A stretch of DNA of 64,000 nucleotides. Origin: JAJEDW01 sp963555775. GTDB lineage: Bacteria; Acidobacteriota; Terriglobia; 20CM-2-55-15. Positions 45,630-58,489 of this stretch are shown one piece after another. The stretch is taken from assembly GCA_963555775.3 (NCBI GenBank), contig CAUVWY020000002.1, forward strand, positions 310,001 through 374,000, in the 5' to 3' direction. The notes below the pieces were generated by a model, which worked only from the letters and a program-made list of their open reading frames with translations, was not told the DNA's origin and ran no database searches. The stretch's first letter is position 1, and each line of letters opens with the position of its first letter. A program made the position numbers and the translations under genes.

Positions 45630-48600
45630 TCATGGCACCTCGACCACCGGGACGACGGGCAGGGTGGTGAAGATCCGGTGGACCCCATCCAGTTCGAAGG
45701 CCACCGCCGAGAAGCGGCCCGGTTCGGGCGTCAGGCACCGCACCGACCCCACGAAGTCCGAGGTATCGGCGGTGGGGAACACCTGGTCGATGAATCGGGA
45801 GTCCTGGCCGTTGGCGGCAAGCGGGATCATCGTCTCTTCGAGCACGACGCCGACCCGCATCAATCGGCACCGCACCAGGAGGGCGGTCGTGCCCCGGTTG
45901 TGGACCGCGACCCCCGTGTTGATGCCGTCCCTCTGGCGGCGCACCGGGACCAGGGCATCCCGGACCGGGGGACTGTCGCCGACCCCGGCGACCCCGAGGC
46001 GGGGGATGTCGAAGCGCAGGACCCCGCCGATGGGACCCTCGGCCACGACGGCGACCGATCCGACGATCTGGCCCCCGCGGCCGTGGGTTGAAATGGTCAG
46101 TTCTCCCAACGGGTTCATGGCCGCGCCAGGGCGCAGGGCGCCGTCGTCGCCCACCTCCAGATCCTCGGTGATATCCACCAGCGATTCGGCGGCGATGGGA
46201 TCGCCTTGCTGATCGTGGAAGTAGATGGCGGGACGGACCGGATTGGCGCCCGCGTTCACCAGCACCAGTGAGGAGACGATCTTCCCGCCATTGGCGAAAT
46301 GCGTGAAGTCCAGCCGTGTGGCGTCCTGTTGCTGTTCCTGCCCTTGTTCCTCCTCTTGCTCCTGTTCCTCCTCTTGCTCCTGCTCCGGGACCGCCGGCAC
46401 GGGCACCACGGGCAGGGTGGTGAAGATCCGGTTTACCCCGTCCAGTTCGAAGGCCACCGCCGAGAAGCGCCCCGGTTCGGGCGCGGTGCACCGCACCGAC
46501 CCGGCGAAGTCCGAGGTGTCGGTGGCGGGGAACACCTGGTCGATGAACCGGGAGTCCTGGCCGTTGGCCGCAAGCGGGATCATCGTCTCTTCGAGCACGG
46601 CGCCGTCCCGCATCAATCGGCATTGCAGGGTCAGGGTGCCCGTTCCCCGGTTGCGGACCGCGACCCCCGTGTTGATGCCCATCTCCTGGCGGCGGACCGG
46701 GAGCAGGGCATCCCGGAGGGTCGGGCTGTCGCCGACCCCGGCGACCCCAAGGTTGGGGATGTCGAAGCGCAGGACCCCGCCGATGGAACTGGGCGCGCGC
46801 ACCGTGACCGATCCGACCCGCTGCCCCCCGCGGCCGTGGGTGGCAATGGTGAGTTCGCTCAGGGGGTTCATGACCGTCCGGGGGCTCAGGGCGCCGTCGT
46901 CAGCCACTTCCAGATCCGGGGTCAGATCCACCACCCTCCGGGCCTCGATGGGGTCGCCGTCCTGATCGTAGAAGTAGATGGCGGGACGGACCGGATAGGC
47001 GCCCGCGTTCACCAGCGCCAGCGTGGACGTGATGAACCCCCCATTGGCGAAGTGGGTGAAGTCCAGGTCCGCCACGGGCGTGGCCTCGGGCGAAATGCGG
47101 TGGGCGCCGGCGCCGGCCGCGCTCACCGCGCGCAGATGGAAGAAATAGACGCGGCCGTTGATCAGACCGGTAATCGTGTGGATGCGGTCGGGCGATCCGG
47201 TCGAAATCCACTCGCCCTCGCCGTCGATCCGGTACTCGTAATACAGAATCCGGGAGCTGCCCTGGCTGGACGGCGCATTCCAGGTCAGCGTCACCTCCCC
47301 GTCGCCGCCCGCCGCCCGAATGGTCCCGGGATAGGACGGCGGCCGGGCGCGCGCGCCCCCGCCTCCGCCGCCTCCGCCACCCGTGATGGGCGGTGGCGGC
47401 GGAGGAGGCGGTCGGACGATGATGGGCGGGGGCGTGCCCACCGTGTATTCGGTCAGATCCTCGGCTGCGTTGCCCGCCGCGTCCTGGATCGGGCGCGTCC
47501 GGGCGGTATAGCTCACCGTCACCGTCTGCCCCGGCGTTACCTCCGATACCAGCGTCAGCGTGACCGTGGGCCCGCCCACCAGAACCTGGGTGAGCAGCCT
47601 CTCGGCGCTCGCGACATCCACCGTGAAATCGTTCGCCGCCGGCGTCGAGTCCTCGTCGAGCGCCTCGCCGTAGGTCAGTGTCAGCGTGTCCCCATTCACC
47701 GTCGCGCCCTGAAGCACCGGCCGGACCCCGTCCACCGCGTGGCTGGGCTGTGGCGGCACCGCCTCGTACACCCGCAGAGACGGATTGTCCGCAAGATCCT
47801 TGATCGTCCCCCCGTTCAGGGCGATGCGCCCGGCCGCAATGCTCACCCCGTCGGTGTCGATGTCGCTGTCCCCGACCGTATAGTTGAACCTCTGCGTTTC
47901 ACTCGCCGGCCCGGGGCTGTAGCGGGCCGGCTTGCTCTGACGCCCCACCGTCAGGGACAGCGATGGCGTCCCGTTTGCCGTGTCCACCCTCACCGTCTCG
48001 CTGAACGTTACCGTTACCTCGATGACGTCCTCTTCGGCATAGGTCCCGTCCGGGCCCGGATTCGAAGTGATCGCCACCCGGCTCACCCTTGGCGCCGTCG
48101 TATCCCGCGTGTCGTTTTCCACCGCCCGGTTTGTGAGTGCACCGGCGTCGTTGCCCACGGTGTCCTGAATCGAATTGGCCCCCGGCGCCCGGTAGGTGAG
48201 CCGCACCGCCTGGCCGACGCCCACCTCCGGGTCGAGCGTCAGCGTGACCGCGCTTCCGCTTACCGCGACCCGGGAGACCCTCCGTTCGGCGCCGTCGACA
48301 TTCACCGTGAAGGCGAGCGCCACCGGCGTCGAACTCCCGTCCAGCGCCTCGTCGTAGGTCAGCGTCAGCGTGGCCCCGTTCACCACCGCTCCCCCACTGG
48401 CGGCCAGCGCGGGCTTGACGCCATCCACCTTGTGCCCCGCATTGGCTGCCAATCCGTCGTGGGTCAGCAGGGCGTTATTGTTGGCGCCGTCCCGGATCCT
48501 CCCCCCGTTCAGCGTCAGACTGTTCGCCTCGATACTCACCCCGTCGGCGTCGCTCTCGCCATCGGCCACCACATAAACGAACACCGCCGCCGCGCCTGTT

Positions 48601-51600
48601 CCGCTCCGATAAGCCGCGGTTCGACTGACGCCTCCCGCATTCAGCCTCAACCCCGGCGTCCCGGTTACCACCACCGTTTCGCTGAACGTCACCGTCACCT
48701 CGATCTCTTTCCCCGCCGCGTACGTCGCGTTCCGCTCCGGACGCGAGGTGATCGCAACGGTGCGGACAGTCGGCGCGGTCGTGTCCCCCGTGTTGTTGGT
48801 TACCCGCTCGTTGCTCAGTCCCAACGCGTCGTTGCCCGCCGCGTCCTGGATCGGGTTCGTCCCCGGCCGGTAGCTCACCCGGATCCCCGTTTCCCCATGC
48901 TCGACAGCCGGATCGAGCGTCAGCGTGACCGCTTGCCCGCTGACCGCGACATTGGAGACCGTTCGCGCCGAATTGCCGCCCGCCACCGTGAAGCCGCCCG
49001 GCCCCGGCCTCGAATTCGGGTCCAGCGCCTCCCCATAGGCCAACGTCAGCGTGGCCCCGTTCACCGACGCCGAGGAAAGCGCCGGCGCGGTATCGTCCAC
49101 GTCTTCGAGCCGGATCGTGAACACGGCCTCCACCGGGTTGGCCCCGTCACTCACCTCTACCGTGACCTCGTAGTTGCGGTTCCCGTCGCTGTCGCCTGGC
49201 CTCTCGTAGTCCTCGGCCGCCGCGAAGGTGAGCACGCCGTCCGCCGTCAGCCTGAATCTGTTCCGGTCCGCGCCGCCCGCGATCCGCCAGGTCAGATCCT
49301 CCGCCGGACGGTCCGCGTCCGTCGCCGCGAGCGTCACCACCGCCGTCTCGTTCTCCTCCACGAGAATCGGGGAGGCCGTGATGATCACCGGAGATGCGTC
49401 GTCATCGGCGATCGTGATCGTCCGCTCGGCGCCGAGGACGCCGCCTCCGTGACGGGCCGTGACCCGGATCGTCTCGGCGTCATCGTCAATGGCGTCGTCC
49501 ACCGCCGTGACGGTGGTGTCGACCGAGCTTTGCCCCGCGGTGAGAGTGAGCCTTTCCAGCCCCACCGTGTAGTCCGTGCCCTTCGCCGCCGTGCCGGCAA
49601 AGGCGAGGGGGATCCGCTGATTCTCGGCGAAGGCGGCGCCGTTGGTGATTTCGATCGTCACCGTTGCACTGCCGCCCGATTCCGCGATCGACGATGGACG
49701 AACCGCCAGGGTCAACTCCGGCGCGTCGTCGTCATCCGTGATCGTCAGATCCTCGTCATCCGGGTTCGTCACTCCATGGCTGTTGCTCGCCGTCCCGGAC
49801 ACCCGCACCGTCTTGTTGGGGGTGTCCACAATGTTGTTGTTGGCGGTGAGCGTCACGGTCCCCGTGCTGGTGGTCTGACCGGCGGTGATCGTCAGCGTCT
49901 TGTTCGTGCTCAGGGTGAAGTCGTCCGCTACGGCTGGCGAGACGGCCGTGGCGGATACGGTCACCGTCGTCACCGCGCTCGACGCCCGGTCCAGGGTCGC
50001 CGTCACGGTGGTGGACCCGCTGTTCTCGCCGATAGAGGTCCGCGACAGCAGGAGCATCACCGTCGGAGGGTCATCGTCATCCGTGATTGTCAGATCCTCG
50101 TCGTCCGGGTTCGTCACGCCATGACTATTGGCGGCGGCGCCGGACACCCGCACCGTGTTGTCTGGGGTGTCCGCGTCGTTGTTGTTAGCGGTGATGGTCA
50201 CGGTCCCGGTGCTAGTGGTCTGACCGGCCGTGATGGTCAGGGTCGTGTTCATGCTCAGCGCGAAGTCCCCCGCCACGGCCGGGGAGAGGGCCGTGGCGGA
50301 TATGGTCACCGTCGTCGTCTCGCTCGACTCTCGGTCCAGCCGTGCCGTCACGGTGGTGGACCCGCCGTTCTCGTTGATAGAGGTCCGCGATAGCCGGAGC
50401 ATCACCGTCGGAGGATCGTCGTCATCCGTGATCGTCAGATCCTCGTCGTCCGGGTTCGTCACGCCGTGACGATTGCGGGCGGCGCCGGACACCCGCACCG
50501 TGTTGTCGGGCGTGTCCGCGTCGTTGTTGTTGGCGGTGATCGTCACGGTCCCCGTGCTCGTGGCCTGACCCGCCGTGATCGTCAGCGTCTTGTTCGAGCT
50601 CAGCCTGAAGTCCCCCGACACGGCCGGAGAGACGGCCGTAGCGGAGACGGTCACCGTCGTCGTCTCGCTCGACGTCCGGTTCAGCCTCGCTGTCACGGTG
50701 GTGGATCCGCCGTTCTCGTCGATCGAGGTCGGCATCAGCTCGAGCGTCACCGTCGGAGGATCGTCTTCGTCGATGATCGTCAGAGTCACGTCCGATGGCG
50801 CCGTCACCCCCGCGCTGTTGGTGGCCGTCCCCGACACCCGCACCGTCTTGCCAGGGGTGTCCACAGTGTTGTCGTTGGCGGTGATCGTCACGGTTCCCGT
50901 GCTGGTCGTCTGACCCGCCGTGATCGTCAGCGTCGTGTTCATGCTCAGCGTGAAGTCCCCCCCCACAGCCGGGGAGACGGCCGTGGCGGACACGGTCACC
51001 GTCGTCGTCTCAGTCGACGCCGGGCTCAGCCGCGCCATCACGGTGCTGGTCCCGCTGTTCTCGCTGATGGAGGTCGGCATCAGCTCGAGCGTCACCGTGG
51101 GCCGCATGCCCAGAATCGGCACGACAACGGACACCTGCGGACTGCGGCTCGCTTCGCCGCCATTGATCACGGCCGCCACTTGATAGACATAGGTGGCGCC
51201 GGCGGTGACGTCGGTATCGACGTCGGTGCGGCTGGAAGTGTTCTCAGAGAGGATCTCGACGGTGGTTCCGGAGGTGCGGTAGAGGTTGTAGGCCGCACTC
51301 GAGACGACAGACCAGGTCAACGTCACCTGACCCAGAGCAGTGGTCGGCGTCAGGGCCGGACTGGTCCGAATCTGCTGGCCGAATTCCTGCCACGTGGCCC
51401 CTCCGACGCCGTTCGTGTCCACCGAAAGGACCGGGTACTGGCTGGACATCCCGAATTCCCAGGGAGCGTCGTTCATGCCGTCGCCGTCCAGGTCCACGTT
51501 CCAGTTCAGATAGATGTCGCCGGCGGAGGTGGGCAGCTGCAACTCCGCCGTGTTCTTTGCCTGGCCGTAAGAGCCGGTGGCGCGTCCCGATGTGTCGGAA

Positions 51601-54600
51601 TCCCAATAGCTATCGGTGATGCTGCCACCTCCGCTGTTTCGGCCGACCAGGCCCCCGACGGTACTTCGACCCGAGACGAGACCGGTCGAATAGCTGATCT
51701 TGACGTCACCGGTGTTTCCGCCGATCAATCCTCCTGCCTCGGAATCCCCCACGACCCGGCCCGTCGCGTATGCGGCGGTCACCTCGCCGCTGTTGGACCC
51801 GGCGAGGCCTCCGATGCGGTCGTCTCCCGTCACGTGGACGGTGGAATAACTGGCGGACACGGATCCGTCATCCAGGTTGACACCGACCAACCCGCCGACA
51901 TCGTCGTCGCCGGATACCCTGCCCGTGGCGTAGCATGCGCTAACGGCGCCGCCGTTGGACCCGACCAGACCGCCGACGTTGTCCGTTCCCGTCACCTGGA
52001 CAGAAACCATCTCCATGTTCCGGATGACGGCGGAGGACCGGGTCACGCCGAATAATCCGATATCGTTCCCGCTACTATCGATAAACAGATTGGTGATGGT
52101 CCGACCGTTGCCCTCGAAGGTCGCAGCGAAGCTAGAGAAGCTGCTGGATGAGTCACCGATGGGCGCCCATCCGGCGCCGTTGTTCCAATAGGTGTCACCG
52201 GCGTCGGCCTCCCCGCTGCCGTCGGTATCGAAATCCAGATCGTCGCTCAACTCGTACCCCACACATCCGATCAGGCCGCCGCAGACCAGGACACTGCTCC
52301 CGTCGGGGAACGCCTGGGTATGAACGGCATCATAGCTCCAACCGTACCCGGTCAGGTCATAACGGACAGCATCGAGCTGCGCCAGATTATTGATTTCGAT
52401 GAGTCCGTCGTCGTCGGTGTCGTAATCAACCGTCGTGGTGGGCTGCACGAAGACCGTGAACTGCTGACTCCTACTCTTGTTGGACCCGGTTTCGTCGGTG
52501 GCGGTCACCGTGATGGTCGTGCGGCCCTCGGCGAGGGGGATGATCGTCACCCGTGTCCCCGAAAGAGTCACCTGGGCGACGGTGGTGTCCGACGAGGACA
52601 CGGCGTAGGCGATGGCGTCGCCGTCCGGATCCTGGAACGCCCCGCCCACCTCCGTCATCGCCGAGTCGCCCACGAGCACCCATCGGTTCGACAAGGCGCC
52701 TACCGCCACCGGACGTTTGTTGGCGGCCACCGTCACCGATACAGCGGCGCTCCGTACAGCTTCGCCGCCGTCCACCACCGCCACCACCTGGTAGATGTAG
52801 GTTTCACCTGCCACGTCGGTATCGGTGTGCTCGCGCACGGTGAGGTTTTCGGCGATGGTCTCGACGGTGCCGTCTTCTTCTTCTCGGGTCACGGTGTAGG
52901 ACACGCTCGGCGCCGGGGTCCATTCACTACTCAACGGCGCCTCGGTCCATTCCAGTTCGACCTGGATTTGCCCGGCATTCGTCGTCGTCGCGGTCAAGGT
53001 TGGCCCGGACCGAAGCTGATAGCCGAACTCCGCCCACGTCTCATCGTCGTCTCCATCCACGTCCGCGCGCAGGGCCGGGTACTGGCTGGACATCCCGAAA
53101 TTCCAGGGGCTATCGTTCACATTGTCTTCATCGACATCCACGTTCCAGCTTCCGTAGATGCCGCTGTAGCTACTGGGCGACTGCAATTGCGACGTCGTTC
53201 TCCCCGAGCCGGGTGACCCCGATCCCTGCCCTGAAGTGCGCGTATCCCAGTAGCTGTTGGCGACGGTCCCTCCCTCATCGTCTCCCACCAGCCCACCTTC
53301 GCGGCTGCCGTCCACGCGCCCCGTCGCATAGCTGGCAGTGATAATGCCCTCGTCGTAGAGGTGACCGACCAGCCCACCGACATAAGCTCCACTAACGGTT
53401 CCGGTCGCGTAGCTGGCCCGGATCGTTGCCTCTTCGAACGGCGTCCCGATCGTGCCGACGAGTCCGCCCGCCTCATACCCGGAGACCGGACCCGTCGCAT
53501 AGCTGCCACTGATCAATTTGCTTTGGTGGAAACCGACCAGACCTCCGGCTGAACGGTCCGACGTGACCGGACCGGTCGCATAGCTGTAGACGACGAAACC
53601 GGTGTTGTAACCCACCAACCCGCCGGTGGCGGCAGGCGGCCCGAAAGTAATGACGATGCCTGTGCCGGGAGGCAGTGGCGGGCTCATTCCCGTGACCGCC
53701 GCGGAGCTGCGGGAGAGGTAGACGAGCCTCAGATTGAGCCCGACCAGTCCCCCGACGTGAAGTTCTCCAGATACTTGCCCCGACGACTGGATGCCGCTGA
53801 GAAGGCCTCGGTTCTCCCCGGCCAGCGCACCGGCAGCCTCCGTACCCGCCACGTTCACGTCGGCCAACGTGAGGTCGTCGACGCCGCCGCCCGAACCGAT
53901 CTTACCGAACAACCCCGAGAATCCACGTCCCGCAGTGAAAAGGTTGCTCAGGCTGTGTTCGTTGCCGTCGAACGTCGTGTTGAAGAACCGGGAAAACCCG
54001 CTGGAATCCCAGCCGATGGGCTCCCAACCGGCGCCATCGTTCCAGTAGTCGTCGTCTGAGTCGAGGGCCCCATCCCCGTCGGTGTCGAAGTCCAAATCTG
54101 CGAGGAGTTCATACCCCGAGCAACCGTCCACGCCGCAACCCAGCCGATCGAGCGGCGAGGGGAACGCCGCCGCGTACGCCGCCACGGTGCCCGCGTAGCC
54201 ATTCCCATCGAGGTCATAGCGCATGGCATCGAGTTGCGCCAGATTACCGATGCCGATCAGACCGTCGCCGTCGGAGTCGTAGTCGTGGCCAACTGTCACT
54301 ACGAAGCGCTGCTTCGCACTCATATCGGACCCGCCGGCGTCGGTCGCCGTCACGGTGACGATCGTCCGGCCCGCAGCCACCGGCGTGATCGTCACTACGG
54401 ATCCCGACCTGCTCACCGTGGCGACGGATGTCACCGACGAGCTTGCCCCATACGTCAGCGTGTCGCTTTCTGGATCCTGGAAGGCCGCCGCGACGTCCAC
54501 GTCCACCGTCATGGATCCCACTACCAGCTGCCGATCCGCGATAATCCCCACCGATACCGGGGGTTGGTTCGCCCCGCCGGCGATCACCGACACAGGCGCA

Positions 54601-57600
54601 CTGCGAGCCGCTTCGCCACCGCGCACCACGGCAGCCACCCAGTAGGTATAGGAGTCGTCAACCGTCACGTCGGTGTCGGTGTGGGTAATTCCAGTGAGAT
54701 TCGTCTCGATAGCTTCAATGGTGGTGCCATCGTCGCGATAGAGGGTGTAGCTGACATCGGGAGCCGGACTCCAGGAACTCGGAATCGATATCGCAGTCCA
54801 GCTCAGGACCACCTGGGCCTGGTTCGCCGTCGTCGCCGCCGTCAGGGTCAAGCTGCTGCCGACCTGATAGCCGAACTCCTGCCACGTCGCTCGATTATCA
54901 TCATTCAGATCCAGCGACAGGACCGGATACTCGGCCGTCGTCCCGAAATCCCAGGGATCGTCGGGCTCGCCATCGCCGAAAAGCGAGTCGCCCAACTCCA
55001 CGTTCCACGTCTCGTAGATGCCTATGTAGTCCGTCGGCGTCTGCAGCTCTGCGGTGGTTTTCCCGACCGCGCCCAGCCGCAGCAGCTCCGTGCCGTCGAT
55101 CGCGCCGTTGTCGTTCTCATCGTCCTCGCCCACTCCTACGCGCATCCCGGAAGTCTCCAGATCCCAGTAGCTGGACTGGATCTTGGCATAGGGACCACTA
55201 CCGATAAGCCCGCCGACTGCCGCCGTGCCGGAGACCGCACCCGTGGCATAACTCACCTGAATCCAACCGCAGGAACTACCGACCAGCCCGCCGACACCCC
55301 CGCCGGTGCTGGTTTCTACGGGGTCGGATGAGCTGAAGAACCCGATCGAATCACAAATGATGAACCCAGAATCCGAATCCGTGAGTCGAGATCCACGACC
55401 CGACACGTTCCCGGTGGCATAGCTGGCCTCAATGATCTGGTTTTTATCGCTGACAGCTCCGATCAGCCCACCGACCGCGTCCATGCCCTCCACACTCCCG
55501 GTGGCATAGCTGGCGACGGTGTCATTGCGAATCTGGTGCCCAACCAGCCCGCCGACCGCATCATTGCCGGACACATTGACGGCGGCGGAGCTGTACCACA
55601 CCGTTCGCCGCGTCCTGCCCACGAGGCCGCCCACTTCATCCTGGCCAGACACCTGGCCCGTGGCATGGTTGTCAACGACCGACCCATAGACGCCGTCCCC
55701 CAGCAGGCTGCCCACCCTATCGCTGCCGGTCACGTCGACGCCGGCCAGGGTGACGCCACTAATGCTGCTCCAATCGACAGCCCCGAACAGACCGACCCCG
55801 TCCTCGGTGTCCCGGTCGATGAACAGGTTGGACACGGTGCGACGATTACCGTTGAAATCCGCAGTGAAGGGTGCGTCGGCCTCACCGATCGGATCCCAGC
55901 CATCGCCGCCGTCCCAGTAGTCGTCGTCTGAGTCGACATCTCCATCGTCGTCGGTGTCGAAGTCCAGGTTCGCCGTCAGCTCGTAGCCCGTACACCCGTC
56001 CTCGGTGGGACACCCCATCCCCGGCGCGCCCATGGGAAAGGCGTCGTAATATGGCATCCACGTCGCGCCATCCACCAGACCGTCGCCGTCCAGGTCATAC
56101 CGTATGGCGTCCAACTGCGCCAGGTTGGCAACGTCGATAAGACCGTCGTTATCGGCATCGTAGTCTCGGATCCCCGCTGAGACCGTGACCGAGAATGCGT
56201 CGTCCGCGCTCAGGCCGCCAGGGTCGACCGCGCGCAGCGTCACCACCGCGTGGCCCGGCGAGCCTGGGGTGATCGTCAGCTGTGCATTGTTCCGTGTGAC
56301 CGCCAGCCGGTCAGGGTCGCTCGACACCGCCTCATAGGTCAGCGTGTCGTCGTCGGGATCGTCAAAGACGTTCGCGAGATCGATGTCCACTGCATCGTCA
56401 CCCGGGGCGTAAGTCCGGTCGGACACTGCGTTCTCCACGGTCGGCGCTCCATTGCGGTTCGCCACCGCGACATCGACGGCATCCACGGCGCCCGGAGCCA
56501 TCACGATGCCGTATCCGGAATCGCGATCGACGCCGGTCGTCTCGATGTCCAGAACCGCGGTCCCGGACGTCATCCCTGTACGGAGTTGCGCCAGGGTGAC
56601 CAGGTCCGGACCACCTGCCGCCTCCAGCATCAAGGCCCCAATCGCCGCCGCGTGCGGCGCCGCCGCTGAAGTGCCGCAGAACGTCGAGAAGCCGGGCGTC
56701 GCCGTCGCCACGCATGTCGCGGCGGTGAGGTCGGGCTTCTGAAGAAGCTTCCCGCCGGTCGAGGAGAAATTGCCTGCTGTGATCGCTGTGCCGTCCGGTT
56801 GGAAGAAGATGCGGCGCGGACCGTCCGAATTGTTCGTCCGGACGGACTCGGTCCCGTTGAAGACGTTGCCGGATCCGGCGGCGGTGCGCACATCGACCAT
56901 CGCCACGATGATCGCGTTCTCCTGGGCCGAGTGTCCGAACAGGGTCCCGGCGGTCGCGATCGCCAATTGTCCGCCGAAGGCCTGCACGCGCAAGTAGCGG
57001 TTCGCACCGGAGGCCTTGACGACGACCACACTGAGCCCGGAGTAGTTAGATATCTGAGACGAGATCGACTCGACCGGATCTTGGGTGCCGTCCTGGGTGT
57101 CGGTCGAGCTGGCGACCACGTCGCCGTTCTCATTGACCAGGAACAAGTCGTAGTCGTTCGTTGAGGCGCCCAGCGGGTCGGCCCACTGGAGGTTGATCCT
57201 GCGAACCGACCGGCCCTCCAGCTCGTTCGCCTCCACACCGCCGCCGAAGTCGTGGCGGACGCCGAGCGTCTCACCATCCACGATCAGGGAGGTCCCTGCG
57301 GCGTAATCGCCCTCCCAGACCCCGGACGTGCCGTGGGTCAGATTGCCGTCGTTGCCACCCGCCGAGAAGAAGACACAGCCGCCGTCGACCGCCGCGTTGA
57401 CCCCCTTCGCGACGATGTCGTCCTGGAAGGCTGCTTCAGACAGGTAGCCGATGTCGTCGACGATGACGTTCGCCCCGGCCTCGCAGAGCGCCTCGATGTT
57501 CGCCGCCATCCGTGCCTGGCCGCCGATCCCCGTCGCAAAATAGAGATCTGCTCCCGGCGCGAGGTCATGAACGATCTCCAGCAGCGCCGTCCCTTCGTCG

Positions 57601-58489
57601 CCCGACCCTTCCTGGCCCGGCAGCACCGTCACCCGGGCCGGAAGGTCGCCCGATGCCTGCCGGTCGGCTAGCGTCCGAACGCCATTTGAGATCACGCCGA
57701 TCCCAATGCCCGTGCCGTCGACACTGTAGGTCGTGCGCGCTGCGTTCGCCCGATGGGCGGCATCGCCCTGGGTCGTGTTGTCCTTGCGGGTCACCGCCTC
57801 GTCGGCGGGGCGGATGGACTGGACCGCATTGAGCGAGGCAAGCCGCGCCACGCTACCCAGCGGGAGCTGCGCCCGGATGGCACGGTATTTCGGCACGCTG
57901 TCGATCACCGTGCCGCCCAGGGTCCGGATGCGCGCCAGGACCGCGGGTGTCACATCGGCCCGGATGTCCACCGTCACCCGTTCGGGTTCGGGTTCGGGTG
58001 CGCCATCGGGGTTCCCCGCCTGTTGGCCGGCAGCGGCGTCCGGCCCCGTAGCTGCTGCGCGATCCCCTCCGGCGCGGGCTGGCGGGGAGTTGCCGTCTCT
58101 GGCAGTTGCGCACTTTCCGCCGTCTCCGGCAGTTGTGCGCTCTCCGCCGCGTCCAGGAGTTGCGAACTCACCTTCCGTTGCGCCGCCGTCCGCTGCGCCT
58201 TCGCTGCCAGCAGTGCCTCGATCTGCTGCACGGCCCTCACCGGTAAGTCGGCGCCAGCCCGCGCCGGCGGTTGTTGCGCTCCGGCGGGAGCGGCCAGCAG
58301 CGGGATCGCCAGCACGGCGATGCCGGCAAGCGTGAGCGCCGCGCGCGCGTGGCGGCCGAGGGACCGGACCTGCCGGCGGAGGCAAGGAACCGCGCGGTGG
58401 GAGCGTTCCGCGCCGCCGCGGCCGCGCCGCGCGAAGGACGCCGCCGGCAGTCCGGCGGCGATAACACCCGGTTCTGAAGAACGATTCAT
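45630..58489 (-). CDS. Very large subtilase-fold/GLUG/Calx-beta protein with array C-terminal cassette; frameshifted near the N-terminus
   Basis: About 4,285 codons. ATG 58489 (MNRSSEPGVIAAGLP) has the conserved array start and a signal peptide (LTLAGIAVLAIPLLAAPAG). The helical region (QIEALLAAKAQRTAAQRKVS) matches the 39850 paralog, but the frame changes around 58060-58080 near GGAGGGG. The main frame then runs unbroken to 45630. It holds an S8-like domain (~57.8-56.5 kb; VDGTGIGIGVISNG, DEGTALLEIVHDLAPGADL, CGTSAAAPHAAAIGALML) with the Ser motif but no usual Asp/His. Three blocks of dockerin-like Ca segment + GLUG repeats + Fn3-like domain follow (56.2-51.1 kb), then five Calx-beta units, cadherin-like, SwmB/Ig series, Pro/Gly, Fn3, D1, linker and D2. 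Probably an adhesin-type surface protein; whether it is a working protease is uncertain. Confidence 0.8.
46315..46392 (-). repeat. Glu/Gln-rich linker repeat
   Basis: CTCCTCTTGCTCCTGTTC-type units encoding EQEQEEEQEQEEEQGQEQ. Confidence 0.8.
46492..48008. repeat. 1.5-kb near-identical block shared with 59996-61512
   Basis: Offset 13,504 bp. By eye only one difference was noticed (A at 47416, G at 60920). It covers D1, Fn3, the Pro/Gly linker, a SwmB domain and most of an Ig-like domain. Outside the block the two genes differ every few tens of bases. Confidence 0.85.
49730..51110 (-). repeat. Tandem Calx-beta units (~340 bp each)
   Basis: Four adjacent units with SETTTVTVSATAVSPAV, TLTITAGQTTSTGTVTITAN and NPDDEDLTITDDDDPPTVML; a fifth, more diverged one follows toward 49400. 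Similar units recur at 63230-64000 and 22630-22970. Confidence 0.85.
51590..52100 (-). repeat. GLUG-type repeats, third block
   Basis: Units such as GGLVGSNGGAVSACYATGRV and GGLAGSNSGEVTAAYATGRV. Confidence 0.8.
53220..53900 (-). repeat. GLUG-type repeats, second block
   Basis: Units such as GGLVGYNTGFVVYSYATGPV and GGLVGHLYDEGIITASYATG. Confidence 0.8.
55170..55760 (-). repeat. GLUG-type repeats, first block
   Basis: Units such as GGLVGHQIRNDTVASYATGS and GGLIGAVSDKNQIIEASYAT. Confidence 0.8.
58060..58080 (-). other. Probable frameshift site in the 58489-45630 gene
   Basis: Signal-peptide frame reads ...RQPAPEGIAQQL and later stops; main frame reads ...GGDRAAATGPDAAAG and continues to VTVDIRADVTP. 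The switch is best placed near the minus-strand run GGAGGGG. Confidence 0.55.

Noticed and set aside
45376..46623. Upstream extension of the M14 reading frame (to 46623)
   Set aside because: This part is an out-of-frame reading of the D1/D2 region of the upstream gene; it has no domain and no start site.
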